From: Methylobrevis albus
GTDB taxonomy: Bacteria; Pseudomonadota; Alphaproteobacteria; Rhizobiales; Pleomorphomonadaceae
Length of the DNA stretch: 64,000 nucleotides
Direction: 5' to 3'
Assembly: GCF_015904235.1 (NCBI RefSeq)
Contig: NZ_JADZLT010000043.1
Coordinates: forward strand, 87,854 to 151,853
Part shown: one piece after another, positions 10,710 through 18,917 of the stretch
Layout: every line of letters begins with the position of its first letter
Numbering within the stretch: the stretch's first letter is position 1
Program-made: the position numbers and the translations under genes
Notes under the pieces: generated by a model
The model's input: only the letters and a program-made list of their open reading frames with translations
Told to the model about the DNA's origin: nothing
The model's database searches: none

Positions 10710-11482
10710 CCGCGCGCCGCCTCGTCCCGGTCCTCCTCGGCCTGCTGCTCGCCGTCGTCGCGCTGCCGCGGACCGCCCCGGCCGAACAGCTCGTCACCGC
10801 GATCTCGACCGACCTCGTCTCGATCTCGTCGAACTTCAACGGCTCGCAGATCGTGTTCTTCGGCTCGATCGAGCGCGACAGCCAGTCGGTGTCGCGGCCG
10901 GCGCAATACGAGATCGCCGTCGCCGTGTTCGGCCCGCCGACCAACGTGGTCGCCCGGCGCAAGGTGCGCACGTTCGGTCTGTGGATCAACCGCGAGGCCG
11001 AGGCGTTCGAGGAGGTGCCGTCGTTCTACGCCCTGCTCACCACCTCGCCGCTCGGCGACATCGTCGGCGAACCGATCCGGCAGCGCCGCGGCCTCGGCTT
11101 CCGGGCGATCGTCGACGAGAGCCAGGCCGACGACCGCATCCGCCCGCCGCGCTTCGAGGCGGCATTCCTGCGGCTGATGCAGGCGCAGGGCCGCTATTCG
11201 GAGGTGCCCGGCGCGGTGGAGTTCCTGAGCCCGACGCTGTTTCGCGCCAACCTCGTGCTGCCGCCGAACGTGCCGCTCGGCACCTTCGACGTGCGCGTGT
11301 TCCTGTTCCGCGACGGCGTGCAGCTGTCGCAGGCGAGCGAGCAGCTCACCATCGCCAAGGTCGGCTTCGAGCAGGCGATGACCACCTTCTCGCGCGAGCA
11401 CGGCCTGCTCTACGGCCTCGCCACCGTGCTGATGGCGACGCTGACCGGCTGGCTGGCGAGCGTGATCTTCCGCCGCGACTGA
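10706..11482 (+). CDS. TIGR02186 family protein (membrane-anchored partner of the TauE exporter)
   Basis: A 258-residue protein starting at GTG 10706 (GGAGG nine bases upstream), overlapping the exporter stop by four bases. An N-terminal signal peptide (LVPVLLGLLLAVVALPRTAPA) leads into a beta-rich extracytoplasmic domain beginning EQLVTAISTDLVSISSNFNGSQIVFFGSI. A C-terminal transmembrane helix (LYGLATVLMATLTGWLASVIF) ends in RRD. This is the conserved TIGR02186 family, regularly found next to a TauE/SafE permease in alphaproteobacteria. Its biochemical role is not established. Topology and coupling suggest a periplasmic domain working with the exporter, which is inference. Confidence 0.8.
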   Translation: MTARRLVPVLLGLLLAVVALPRTAPAEQLVTAISTDLVSISSNFNGSQIVFFGSIERDSQSVSRPAQYEIAVAVFGPPTNVVARRKVRTFGLWINREAEAFEEVPSFYALLTTSPLGDIVGEPIRQRRGLGFRAIVDESQADDRIRPPRFEAAFLRLMQAQGRYSEVPGAVEFLSPTLFRANLVLPPNVPLGTFDVRVFLFRDGVQLSQASEQLTIAKVGFEQAMTTFSREHGLLYGLATVLMATLTGWLASVIFRRD

Positions 11483-11516
11483 CGAGGGCGCGACCGCCCG
11501 GGATCTCGGTGAAAGA

Positions 11517-12470
11517 TCAGGCGCGCCGCGCCGCGCAGTCCGCCGCGACCATCGCCTTGTAGAGCCCGCGGATCTTCTGAAACATCGGCCCCGGCACGCC
11601 GGCGCCGACCGCGCGGCCGTCGATCTTCACCACCGGCGTCTGCGCCCCGAAAGTGCCGGTGACGAACGCCTCGTCGGCGCCGTAGGTGTCGACCAGCGAA
11701 TAGTTGCGCTCGAACACCGGGATGCCGGCCGTCTTGCAGACCTCGATCACCTTGCGCCGCGTGATGCCGTTCATGCAGTAGTCGCCGGTCGAGGTCCACA
11801 CCTCGCCCTTGCGCACGATGAAGAAGTTGGTCGAGTTCGTCGTGTTGACGAAGCCGTGCGGGTCGAGCATCAGCGCCTCGTCGCCGCCGGCCTTCAGGGC
11901 GTGGATCAGCGCCAGGATGCAGTTGAGCTTCGAGTGCGAGTTGAGCTTCGGATCCTGCGTCACCGGCAGGCCGCGATAGATCGGCACCGTGACGAGGTTG
12001 AGGCCCTTGGCGATCGTCGCCGGGCTCGGCTCCTTCCACTCGGCGATGATGACGATGGTCGAGCCGAACACGCTGAGCCGCGGATCCTGGAAAGGCGCCT
12101 TCTTGCGCCCGCGCGTCACCATCAGGCGGATGTGGACGCCGTCCTCCATGCCGTTGGCGCGGACGGTGTCGTAGAGCGCGCCGATCAGCGCCTCCCGCGT
12201 CAGGCCGATGTCGAGGTCGATGGCGTAGGCGGCTTCAAAGAGCCGGTCGAGGTGGTCGTCGAGGAAGGCGAACACGCCGCCGTGCAGCCGGATGCCCTCC
12301 CAGACGCCGTCGCCCATCATGAAGCCGGAATCATAGACCGAGACCACGGCCTGGTCGCGCGGCACCAGCTTGCCGTCGACGTAGATGAAGACGCCGGCGT
12401 TGCGCGGATCCTCGGCGCTGTCGTGGGTGCTGACGCCGTGGGCGGGGCCAAGGACAGGATCGTCGTTCAT
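11517..12470 (-). CDS. Aminotransferase class IV (branched-chain / D-amino acid transaminase-like)
   Basis: A fold-type IV PLP enzyme of 317 residues. The Schiff-base lysine is K181 in the motif NSHSKLNCILA. YDSGFMMGDGVWEGIR near residue 46 and the phosphate-binding ITRRKVIE and GTFGAQTPV motifs further on fit the branched-chain aminotransferase / D-alanine transaminase group. ATG at 12470 has GAGGAG about ten bases upstream. It is convergent with the TIGR02186 gene and lies 79 bases after the FucU gene in the same direction, so it could be read from the ROK-FucU transcript, although a separate promoter is equally likely. The exact amino donor cannot be told from motifs; a D-amino acid or promiscuous transaminase is possible. 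Confidence 0.87.
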   Translation of the reverse strand: MNDDPVLGPAHGVSTHDSAEDPRNAGVFIYVDGKLVPRDQAVVSVYDSGFMMGDGVWEGIRLHGGVFAFLDDHLDRLFEAAYAIDLDIGLTREALIGALYDTVRANGMEDGVHIRLMVTRGRKKAPFQDPRLSVFGSTIVIIAEWKEPSPATIAKGLNLVTVPIYRGLPVTQDPKLNSHSKLNCILALIHALKAGGDEALMLDPHGFVNTTNSTNFFIVRKGEVWTSTGDYCMNGITRRKVIEVCKTAGIPVFERNYSLVDTYGADEAFVTGTFGAQTPVVKIDGRAVGAGVPGPMFQKIRGLYKAMVAADCAARRA

Positions 12471-12549
12471 CGCGGAGGGCTCCTCGGGGGGGCGCGGGTG
12501 GGCGAAGGGTCCCGCGCACCGAAGGCCGCCGCCGATGCGGCGAGGTCCG

Positions 12550-12978
12550 TCAGGGCCGGATCACGCCCTTGCGCAGGATGATGTTGCCATAGAGCCGGCG
12601 CTCGCCGGAGGCAACCACCGCGAAGGCGGCGCGGACCCGGTCGTAGAAGGCGAGGCCGACCAGCGGCACCGGCGCGAACCCCGGCTCACGCCGCGCGATC
12701 GTCGTGGCGAACTCGGCGAAGATCGGCTCCGCGCGGTCCGGATCCCCGCCCGCCGCCGGCCGGAACGCCGCCGCGGGCACGAAATCGTCGAGCGGCAGCA
12801 GCGACAGCACGGCATCGAGCAGGGTGACGGCGTCGTGGCCGTCCATGCGGATCAGCCGGCGCGCGTCGGTGACGGCCGGGTAGTTCGCATCGACGATCGC
12901 GATCTCGTCGCCGTGGCCCATCGCGCGCAGGGCGGCGAGCAACTCGGGGCCGAGGATGGGATCGATGCCCTTCAGCAT
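12550..12978 (-). CDS. fucU: RbsD/FucU family sugar mutarotase (L-fucose mutarotase-like)
   Basis: A 142-residue protein that interconverts sugar anomers. MLKGIDPILGPELLAALRAMGHGDEI is the FucU-type N-terminus with the conserved histidine, LAFYDRVRAAFAVV is the mid-protein motif, and LYGNIILRKGV at the end carries the substrate tyrosine-glycine-asparagine. The length is typical. The ATG at 12978 overlaps the ROK stop (TGATG), and AAGGAG lies eight bases upstream, so the gene is co-translated with the ROK regulator. The divergent FrcBCA transporter suggests the mutarotase acts on the sugar that system imports. FucU is closer than RbsD by motif, but neither fucose nor ribose use is proven here. 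Confidence 0.85.
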   Translation of the reverse strand: MLKGIDPILGPELLAALRAMGHGDEIAIVDANYPAVTDARRLIRMDGHDAVTLLDAVLSLLPLDDFVPAAAFRPAAGGDPDRAEPIFAEFATTIARREPGFAPVPLVGLAFYDRVRAAFAVVASGERRLYGNIILRKGVIRP

Positions 12979-14261
12979 CACTTGGTCTCCTTGAAGAGAA
13001 TTTCCCGGTCGCGGGCATAGGTTTCGAGCAGCGGCAGGCTGGCGGCGCCGATGGCGCGCGCCTCCGAGCCGACGGTGCCTTCCTCGACCTCCGCCGGGGT
13101 CAGGCCGCTCCAGTTGAGCCGGGGCAGCTTGGCGCCGAGTTCCGCGACGAGGCGGGCGCGGATGCGGGCGGGGAAGCCGCCGTCGATCACCACCGCCTCG
13201 AAGTCGACCACCGAGAGGGCGGCGACGATGGCGACGGCGAGATGGTCGCCGACCTCGGCGAGCCAGGCGGCGACGTGCGGCTCGATCTCGTCCCAGCGGT
13301 CGGGGGTCTGCCAGATCAGCATGGGGTCGAGCCCCGCCGCCTCGAGCCGGCGCTCGAGGGCGGCGAGCGAGGCGGCGTGGATCAGTTGCGCCGGGGCCGC
13401 GCCGGCCACCGCCGGCAGCACCGGCATCGAGCCGAGCGCGCCGGCGTTGCCGCTGCGCCCCGGATAGAGGCTGCCGCCGAGCACGACGCCGCCGCCGATG
13501 AAATAGCCGACGAAGACGTAGAGGAAATCGGTGCGGTGTTTCGGGTTGCCGAACACGAGTTCCGCCGCGCAGGCCGCCGTCGCGTCGTTGCAGAGCACGA
13601 CGGGGTAGGGCGATACGGCGGCGATCTCGGCATGGATGTCGATGCCGCGCCAGAGCGCCAGCAGGTCGCGCGGCGCCGCCGCCTCGGTCTCCCAGTTCCA
13701 GAGCTCGAACGGCGAGGCGACGCCGAGCCCGGTGACCCGCGCCGCCAGCGCCGGCGGCAGCTCCGCCACGATGGCGGCGACGCCCATGGCGACGAAGTCG
13801 CAGACGGCGCGCGGCGTCGGGTAGATGTAGGTGGTGCGTTGCAGCCGGCGGACCCGGCCGAGGAAATCGATCAGCACGAGGTCCATGCTGCGCCGGCCGA
13901 TCTTGAGGCCCAGCGACAGCGCCCCGTCGGGGTCGAGCGAGAACGGCACCGACGGCTGCCCGACCCGGCCGCGTTGCGGTTCGCCCTCGAGCACGAGGCC
14001 GTCGGCGGACAACTGGCGCATGATCAGGGTGATGGTCTGGGCCGAGAGGCCGGTGAGCCGGGCGATCTCGGCCTTGGGCAGCGCGCCGTGCCGGCGGATC
14101 AGCGCCAGCACCAGCCGCTCGTTGTAGAGGCGAACGCCGCTCTGGTTGGTGCCGCGGCTGAGGTCGCCCGCGCGCAGGCCGCTCGCGCCGCCTGCACCGG
14201 CCCCGACCGGCGCGATCGTGGCGGCGGAGGCAATGTCTGCCGGCTTCATGGACGTCACCAT
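12978..14261 (-). CDS. ROK family transcriptional regulator of the sugar uptake locus
   Basis: A 427-residue regulator with an N-terminal winged helix (ALPKAEIARLTGLSAQTITLIMRQL) followed by a ROK sugar-kinase-like domain (VVLCNDATAACAAELVFG, then GYFIGGGVVLGGSLYPGRSGNAGALG). The cysteine zinc motif found in many ROK proteins is missing, as is common in rhizobial ROK regulators. The open frame reaches 14321. ATG at 14261, with GAGG six bases upstream, is chosen; another ATG lies at 14249. It is transcribed divergently from the FrcBCA genes across a 347-base gap that holds a dyad (14435-14451). It probably represses the transporter and its own operon until a sugar or sugar phosphate binds. Confidence 0.88.
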   Translation of the reverse strand: MVTSMKPADIASAATIAPVGAGAGGASGLRAGDLSRGTNQSGVRLYNERLVLALIRRHGALPKAEIARLTGLSAQTITLIMRQLSADGLVLEGEPQRGRVGQPSVPFSLDPDGALSLGLKIGRRSMDLVLIDFLGRVRRLQRTTYIYPTPRAVCDFVAMGVAAIVAELPPALAARVTGLGVASPFELWNWETEAAAPRDLLALWRGIDIHAEIAAVSPYPVVLCNDATAACAAELVFGNPKHRTDFLYVFVGYFIGGGVVLGGSLYPGRSGNAGALGSMPVLPAVAGAAPAQLIHAASLAALERRLEAAGLDPMLIWQTPDRWDEIEPHVAAWLAEVGDHLAVAIVAALSVVDFEAVVIDGGFPARIRARLVAELGAKLPRLNWSGLTPAEVEEGTVGSEARAIGAASLPLLETYARDREILFKETK

Positions 14262-14434
14262 CCTCCCCCTCGGCGGGTCGTGCGGCGGGATCGCAGGCTC
14301 GTTCGAAGCCCGAATCCTCAACCGCGTCCTTGTTCTAGGGCCTCGCGCGGCGCTTTGGAATTGGCGCCGCGGGGCCGGGATCGTCGTCCTGCCGAAGCGT
14401 GAGGATGCGCCCGAGCCAAGTGCCGGTCAATAAC

Positions 14435-14451
14435 TAAATCCATTCGATTTA
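14435..14451. promoter_or_regulatory. Putative ROK operator between the divergent sugar genes
   Basis: A perfect inverted repeat TAAATC-N5-GATTTA lies in the AT-rich patch of the ROK/FrcB gap. TTGACA at 14456-14461, a consensus -35 element for the rightward promoter, starts five bases to its right. The match of palindrome, promoter and adjacent ROK gene makes it the best operator candidate. No matching site was found elsewhere in the window. The rest of 14262-14608 shows no other clear element. Confidence 0.5.
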
Positions 14452-14608
14452 AGTATTGACAGCCGCCGATGATCGGGGGATCGTGGCCGCCGATGACGAG
14501 GAAGGGAGCGGCGCCACGGAGAGGGTGGCACCGGTCCTGTCATCGGCCGGCGGCGGCATCCGAGGAGGTTCGGACCGCGCCGTAACGAACAATGCCCGGG
14601 AGGATTCC

Positions 14609-15643
14609 ATGTCGAAATCTGTTCGCGTCCTGAAGTCGACCGTCGCCGCCGTGTTCGCGCTCGGCGTGCTGGGCGCTTCGCCCGCATTCGCCGAAGACGT
14701 CATCATCGGCCTCGTGACCAAGACCAACACCAACCCGTTCTTCGTGAAGATGAAGGAAGGCGCCGAGGCCAAGGCCAAGGAACTCGGCGTCGAGCTGCGC
14801 TCGTTCGCCGGCAAGTTCGACGGCGACAGCGAATCGCAGGTCGCGGCGATCGAGAGCCTGATCTCGGCCGGTGCCAAGGGCATCCTGATCACCGCCTCCG
14901 ACACCGCCGGCATCGTGCCGACCGTGCAGAAGGCGCGTGACGCCGGCATCCTGGTGATCGCCCTCGACACCCCGCTGGAGCCGATCGACTCCGCCGACGC
15001 CACCTTCGCCACCGACAACTTCAAGGCCGGCGAACTGATCGGCCAGTGGGCCAAGGCGACGCTCGGCGACGCCTCCGCCGACGCCCGCATCGCGCTGCTC
15101 GACCTCTCGACCGACCAGGTCACCGTCGACGTCGGCCGCGACCAGGGCTTCCTGCAGGGCTTCGGCATCGACCTCGTCGACCCGAAGCGCATGGGCGACG
15201 AAACCGACGAGCGCATCGTCGGCAACGACGTCACGGCGGGCTCGGAAGAGGGCGGCCGCACCGCGATGGAAAACCTGATGCAGAAGGATCCGTCGATCAA
15301 CGTCGTCTACACGATCAACGAGCCGGCCGCCGCCGGCGCCTATGAGGCGCTGAAGGCCGTCGGCGCCGAAGCCAACGTCACCCTGGTGTCGGTCGACGGC
15401 GGTTGCCCGGGCGTCAAGAACGTCGCCGACGGCGTGATCGGCGCCACCTCGATGCAGTTCCCGCTGCTGATGGCCTCGATGGGCGTCGAGGCCGTGGTCG
15501 AATTCGCGAAGTCCGGCGCCAAGCCGGCCGCGACCCCGGGCCTCGACTTCTTCAACACCGGCGTCGAGCTCGTCACCGACAAGCCGGCCGAGGGCATCCC
15601 CTCGATCACCTCGGAAGAGGCGCTGGCGAAGTGCTGGGGCTGA
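14609..15643 (+). CDS. frcB: Sugar ABC transporter substrate-binding protein (FrcB-like)
   Basis: A periplasmic binding protein of the ribose/fructose class (Peripla_BP_4), 344 residues. The signal peptide is [19 protein letters not shown]... with a cleavage site after ASPAFA. The mature start [20 protein letters not shown] is characteristic of FrcB-type fructose binders, as is the late [27 protein letters not shown] just before the ATG at 14609 fixes the start. It is followed by FrcC-like permease and FrcA-like ATPase genes. In Sinorhizobium the frc system carries fructose, ribose and mannose. No fructokinase frcK follows here, so the sugar is not settled. Confidence 0.88.
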   Translation: MSKSVRVLKSTVAAVFALGVLGASPAFAEDVIIGLVTKTNTNPFFVKMKEGAEAKAKELGVELRSFAGKFDGDSESQVAAIESLISAGAKGILITASDTAGIVPTVQKARDAGILVIALDTPLEPIDSADATFATDNFKAGELIGQWAKATLGDASADARIALLDLSTDQVTVDVGRDQGFLQGFGIDLVDPKRMGDETDERIVGNDVTAGSEEGGRTAMENLMQKDPSINVVYTINEPAAAGAYEALKAVGAEANVTLVSVDGGCPGVKNVADGVIGATSMQFPLLMASMGVEAVVEFAKSGAKPAATPGLDFFNTGVELVTDKPAEGIPSITSEEALAKCWG

Positions 15644-15673
15644 GGATCACGTCTCCCGTCTGACATGACGGCC

Positions 15674-15702
15674 GCCGGCGCCTGCTTTTCGCGGGCGCCG
15701 GC
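15674..15702 (+). terminator. Intercistronic stem-loop between frcB and frcC
   Basis: GCCGGCGCC pairs perfectly with GGCGCCGGC across an 11-base loop, 30 bases after the frcB stop. There is no T tract, so it is more likely an attenuating or mRNA-protecting hairpin than a full terminator. Such a hairpin would raise binding protein levels over permease levels. Confidence 0.5.
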
Positions 15703-15931
15703 CGCCACCCGGCTGCCGACGGATCGACCCGCATCGGCTATGATCCTCCGCGCGGCGCCGGACATCCTTTGAGGCCGGCGGGCCGGCGGACCTTGCGCGA
15801 CCGACGATGCCGTCCGCATCGCGCACGTTCCAGACCGAATGACAGGATGAAAGCAACGAAGCGCAGGCTTCGGCAGTGGCGGGAGGTGCCCCGCCGCGCG
15901 GGAGACCTGCAAGCTCGAGGGGAGCGAGGCG

Positions 15932-17044
15932 ATGACCTCCACTGAAGACCCGTCCCAGACCGCGTCTGGCGCCGTGCCGCCGAAGCGCGAGATGCAGGAC
16001 TTCGAGAAGGTGCTCGAGAAGAGTGCGACCAGCGTCGCGAACTTCGAGGAGGACCGGCTGTCGCCGCTGAAGCGGTTCCACCACTTCCTGCACGCCTATC
16101 CGACCGCCGCCCCGGCGCTGGTGCTCGGCCTCGCGGTGATCGGCTTCGCGCTGGTCGCCGGCGACCGCTTCCTGACCCCGTTCAACCTGTCGCTGGTGCT
16201 GCAGCAGGTGACGATCATCGGCATCATCGGCGTCGCCCAGACACTGATCATTCTCACGGCCGGCATCGACCTCTCGGTCGGCGCCATCATGGTGCTGTCG
16301 TCGGTGGTGATGGGCAAGCTCGCGATCACCGCCGGCCTGCCGGTGCCGCTCGCCTTCGGCGCCGGCATCATCACCGGCATGCTCTGCGGCCTGATCAACG
16401 GCATCCTCGTCACGCTGGTGCGGCTGCCGCCGTTCATCGTCACGCTCGGCACCTGGAGCATCTTCTTCGCGCTGAACCTCTGGTACTCGGGCAGCCAGAC
16501 CATCCGCTCGCAGGAGATCGCCGCCAATGCCGGCTTCCTGCAGTTCCTCGGCACGCCGATCGACGTTATGGGAGCGCGCATCACCTACGGCACGGTGATG
16601 ATGATCCTGCTGTTCTGCATCATCTGGTACGCGCTCAACCGCACCGCCTGGGGCCGCCACGTCTACGCCGTCGGCGACGATCCCGACGCGGCGCGGCTGT
16701 CGGGCATCAATTCGAGCCGCATCCTGCTCTCGGTCTACATCGTCGCCGGCCTGATCTGCGCCATCGGCGGCTGGGCCCTGATCGGCCGCATCGGCTCGAT
16801 CAGCCCGCAGGCCGGCCAGACCGCCAACCTCGATTCGATCACCGCCGTGGTGATCGGCGGCACCAGCCTGTTCGGCGGCCGCGGCTCGATCTTCGGCACG
16901 CTGATCGGCGCGCTGATCGTCGGCATCTTCCGCAACGGCCTCGCGCTCTCGGGCGTCGACGTGCTCTGGCAGGAATTCACCATCGGCCTGCTCATCATCG
17001 TGGCCGTCGGCATCGACCAGTGGATCAGAAAGGTTTCGTCATGA
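15932..17044 (+). CDS. frcC: Sugar ABC transporter permease (FrcC-like)
   Basis: A 370-residue inner-membrane permease of the BPD_transp_2 (RbsC/FrcC) family. A long cytoplasmic N-terminus (about 60 residues, ending LKRFHHFLHAYPTAAP) precedes about ten transmembrane helices. LTAGIDLSVGAIMVLSSVVMG is the conserved family motif, and GGTSLFGGRGSIFGTLIGALIVGIFRNGLAL is the C-terminal signature. The long N-terminal extension is a FrcC trait. ATG at 15932 is preceded by GGGGAGCGAGG. The gap from frcB is 288 bases with a hairpin; the stop overlaps the frcA start by four bases. Confidence 0.9.
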   Translation: MTSTEDPSQTASGAVPPKREMQDFEKVLEKSATSVANFEEDRLSPLKRFHHFLHAYPTAAPALVLGLAVIGFALVAGDRFLTPFNLSLVLQQVTIIGIIGVAQTLIILTAGIDLSVGAIMVLSSVVMGKLAITAGLPVPLAFGAGIITGMLCGLINGILVTLVRLPPFIVTLGTWSIFFALNLWYSGSQTIRSQEIAANAGFLQFLGTPIDVMGARITYGTVMMILLFCIIWYALNRTAWGRHVYAVGDDPDAARLSGINSSRILLSVYIVAGLICAIGGWALIGRIGSISPQAGQTANLDSITAVVIGGTSLFGGRGSIFGTLIGALIVGIFRNGLALSGVDVLWQEFTIGLLIIVAVGIDQWIRKVSS

Positions 17045-17829
17045 CCGCCGCCGTCAAGCCGATCCTCGAGGCGCACGGGCTCGTCAAGCGCTACGGCCGC
17101 GTCACCGCCATCGACCACGCCGAGTTCGAGCTCTATCCCGGTGAGATCCTCGCCGTGATCGGCGACAACGGCGCGGGCAAGTCGTCGCTGATCAAGGCGC
17201 TGACCGGGGCGCTCATCCCCGACGCCGGCGAGATCCTGCTCGACGGCAAGCCGATCCAGTTCCGCTCGCCGATGGAAGCGCGCGAAGCCGGCATCGAGAC
17301 CGTCTACCAGCAGCTCGCGCTGTCGCCGGCCCTCTCGATCGCCGACAACCTGTTCCTCGGCCGCGAGAAGGTGAAGCCGGGCATCCTCGGCAGCGTCTTC
17401 CGCATGCTCGACCGCAAGGCGATGCAGGCGGAGGCGCGCGCCAAGCTCTCCGAACTCGGCCTGCTGACGATCCAGAACATCAACCAGGCGGTGGAGACGC
17501 TGTCCGGCGGCCAGCGCCAGGGCGTCGCGGTCGCCCGCGCCGCCGCCTTCGGCAGCCGCATCGTCTTTCTCGACGAACCGACCGCTGCCCTCGGCGTCAA
17601 GGAATCGCGCCGTGTGCTGGAACTGATGCTCGACGTGAAGCGGCGCGGCATGCCGATCGTGCTGATCAGCCACAACATGCCGCACGTCTTCGAGGTCGCC
17701 GACCGCATCCACATCCACCGCCTCGGCAAGCGCATCGCCGTGATCGACCCGCGCCAGTACTCGATGTCCGACGCGGTGGCGATCATGACCGGCGCGATGC
17801 CGCCGCCGGGCATGCAGGTCGCCGCCTGA
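17041..17829 (+). CDS. frcA: Sugar ABC transporter ATP-binding protein (FrcA-like)
   Basis: A single-domain ATPase of 262 residues powering the FrcBC transporter. Walker A is GDNGAGKSS, the Q-loop is VYQQLALSP, the ABC signature is LSGGQRQG, Walker B is IVFLDEPTAALG, and the switch histidine is in LISHNMPHV. Most ribose-type ATPases have two fused ABC domains; FrcA types have one, which supports the frc assignment. ATG at 17041 overlaps the frcC stop by four bases. A terminator hairpin follows at 17892. Confidence 0.9.
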   Translation: MTAAVKPILEAHGLVKRYGRVTAIDHAEFELYPGEILAVIGDNGAGKSSLIKALTGALIPDAGEILLDGKPIQFRSPMEAREAGIETVYQQLALSPALSIADNLFLGREKVKPGILGSVFRMLDRKAMQAEARAKLSELGLLTIQNINQAVETLSGGQRQGVAVARAAAFGSRIVFLDEPTAALGVKESRRVLELMLDVKRRGMPIVLISHNMPHVFEVADRIHIHRLGKRIAVIDPRQYSMSDAVAIMTGAMPPPGMQVAA

Positions 17830-17891
17830 CGGACGGCCGCTGGCCGCGGATCGGCCGGCCCCGCATCACGCTGGGCAGGGCATTGTGATCG

Positions 17892-17913
17892 ACGGCGGCC
17901 TCCGGGCCGCCGT
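17892..17913 (+). terminator. Intrinsic terminator of the frc operon
   Basis: A perfect nine base-pair stem (ACGGCGGCC with GGCCGCCGT) and TCCG loop lie 62 bases after the frcA stop and run directly into TTCTCC. TCCG is a stable tetraloop-type closure. Confidence 0.65.
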
Positions 17914-18060
17914 TTCTCCATCGGCGACGCGCGTTGCCGCAGTTTCGCCGTGCGTGCGGGAGAGGTTGATTTTACGGCGCATTCGCCGCAACACTGCAAA
18001 AAACGCTGCCCGTGCCGCCGGCCGTTGCCGCGGCCCGCGAACGGCAGCCCGAGGCGCCGC

Positions 18061-18531
18061 GTGATCACCCAGAAGGCCAAATACGGTTTCAAGGCGCTGC
18101 TGCATCTCGCGCGCGCGACGCCGGACGACCCCGCCCGCATCGAGGACGTCGCCGACGCCACCGGCATCCCGCGCAAATTCCTCGAGACCATCCTGCTCGG
18201 CCTGAAGAACGACGGCCTGATCGCCAGCCGCCGCGGCCGCTACGGCGGCTACACGCTGATCAAGGACCCGGCGACGATCTCGATCGGCCACGTGCTGCGC
18301 ATCCTCGACGGCCCCATCGCGCCGCTGCCCTGCCTCTCGAAGACCGCCTACCGCCGCTGCCCCGACTGCGACGACGAACGCAGCTGCGCCATCCGCAAGA
18401 CCTTCGGCGACATCTACGCCGGCATCCTGCTGGCGATGGAGGGCGTGACGCTGGCCGACATGCTGCGGGATTCGCGGCTCGAGGGACGGATCGCGCTGCT
18501 GGCGGCCGGCGAGGTCGTCGCGCCGGTGTGA
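18061..18531 (+). CDS. Rrf2 family transcriptional regulator next to sulfate transport genes
   Basis: A 156-residue Rrf2-family regulator. The conserved family start (MITQKAKYGFKALLHLA) fixes the GTG at 18061, with GAGG six bases upstream, although the frame is open further. The winged helix covers residues 20-75 (RIEDVADATGIPRKFLETILLGLKNDGLI, then SRRGRYGGYTL). Cysteines 91, 100, 103 and 109 cluster in the region where IscR, NsrR and RirA bind an iron-sulfur cluster, but the four-cysteine spacing is not that of those proteins. It lies upstream of a sulfate-binding protein and CysTWA in the same direction. An inverted repeat in that promoter (18850-18870) makes it a candidate sulfur-responsive repressor, as Rrf2 proteins such as CymR are. 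Confidence 0.85.
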   Translation: MITQKAKYGFKALLHLARATPDDPARIEDVADATGIPRKFLETILLGLKNDGLIASRRGRYGGYTLIKDPATISIGHVLRILDGPIAPLPCLSKTAYRRCPDCDDERSCAIRKTFGDIYAGILLAMEGVTLADMLRDSRLEGRIALLAAGEVVAPV

Positions 18532-18544
18532 GGCGAGGCGCTTT

Positions 18545-18725
18545 GCCGTGGGGCTCCCCCCTCCCTGTCCCTCCCCCGCTGCGCAGGAGAGGGGACGATG
18601 GGCGAGAGGGTTTTCGCACAACGAAGATTGCGCCGAACCGACACGATAGTGATCGAGGCGCCTTGTCCTCCTGAGTCCCCTCTCCTGCGAAGCGGGGGAG
18701 GGACAGGGAGGGGGAGCCCCGCGGC
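18545..18725. repeat. Family A inverted-repeat element, copy 1
   Basis: A 181-base non-coding element with terminal arms of about 45 bases that are near-perfect reverse complements. The left arm includes CTCCCTGTCCCTCCCCCGC and the right arm GCGGGGGAGGGACAGGGAG. The centre is less conserved but keeps GACGATGGGCGAGAG and a CCTCCTG box in all long copies. It follows the rrf2 stop by 13 bases and precedes the sulfate-binding protein promoter. Copies 2-5 are listed separately. Confidence 0.85.
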
Positions 18726-18849
18726 AAGGCTTCGCCAAAACTCGCAATTCCGTTCCGCCGCACCCGCACCCTCGCCACCATGCTGCGGCATTCGGCGTGT
18801 ACAATGCTGCTCGCGCGCAATAATTTTCTAATTCCGCGCCAAACACTGC

Positions 18850-18870
18850 ACTTGGCTTCGTTGTCCAAGT
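18850..18870. promoter_or_regulatory. Promoter with overlapping dyad upstream of the sulfate-binding protein gene
   Basis: ACTTGG and CCAAGT form a perfect inverted repeat with a nine-base spacer. TTGGCT at 18852 and TATCAT at 18876 sit 18 bases apart and fit -35 and -10 boxes, so the dyad covers the -35 element and spacer. A bound repressor would block polymerase. The neighbouring Rrf2 protein is the obvious candidate. Inferred from position only. Confidence 0.5.
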
Positions 18871-18917
18871 CCACCTATCATGTAGAGATTACGGTATTGA
18901 AACCGGGGAGCCCGACG

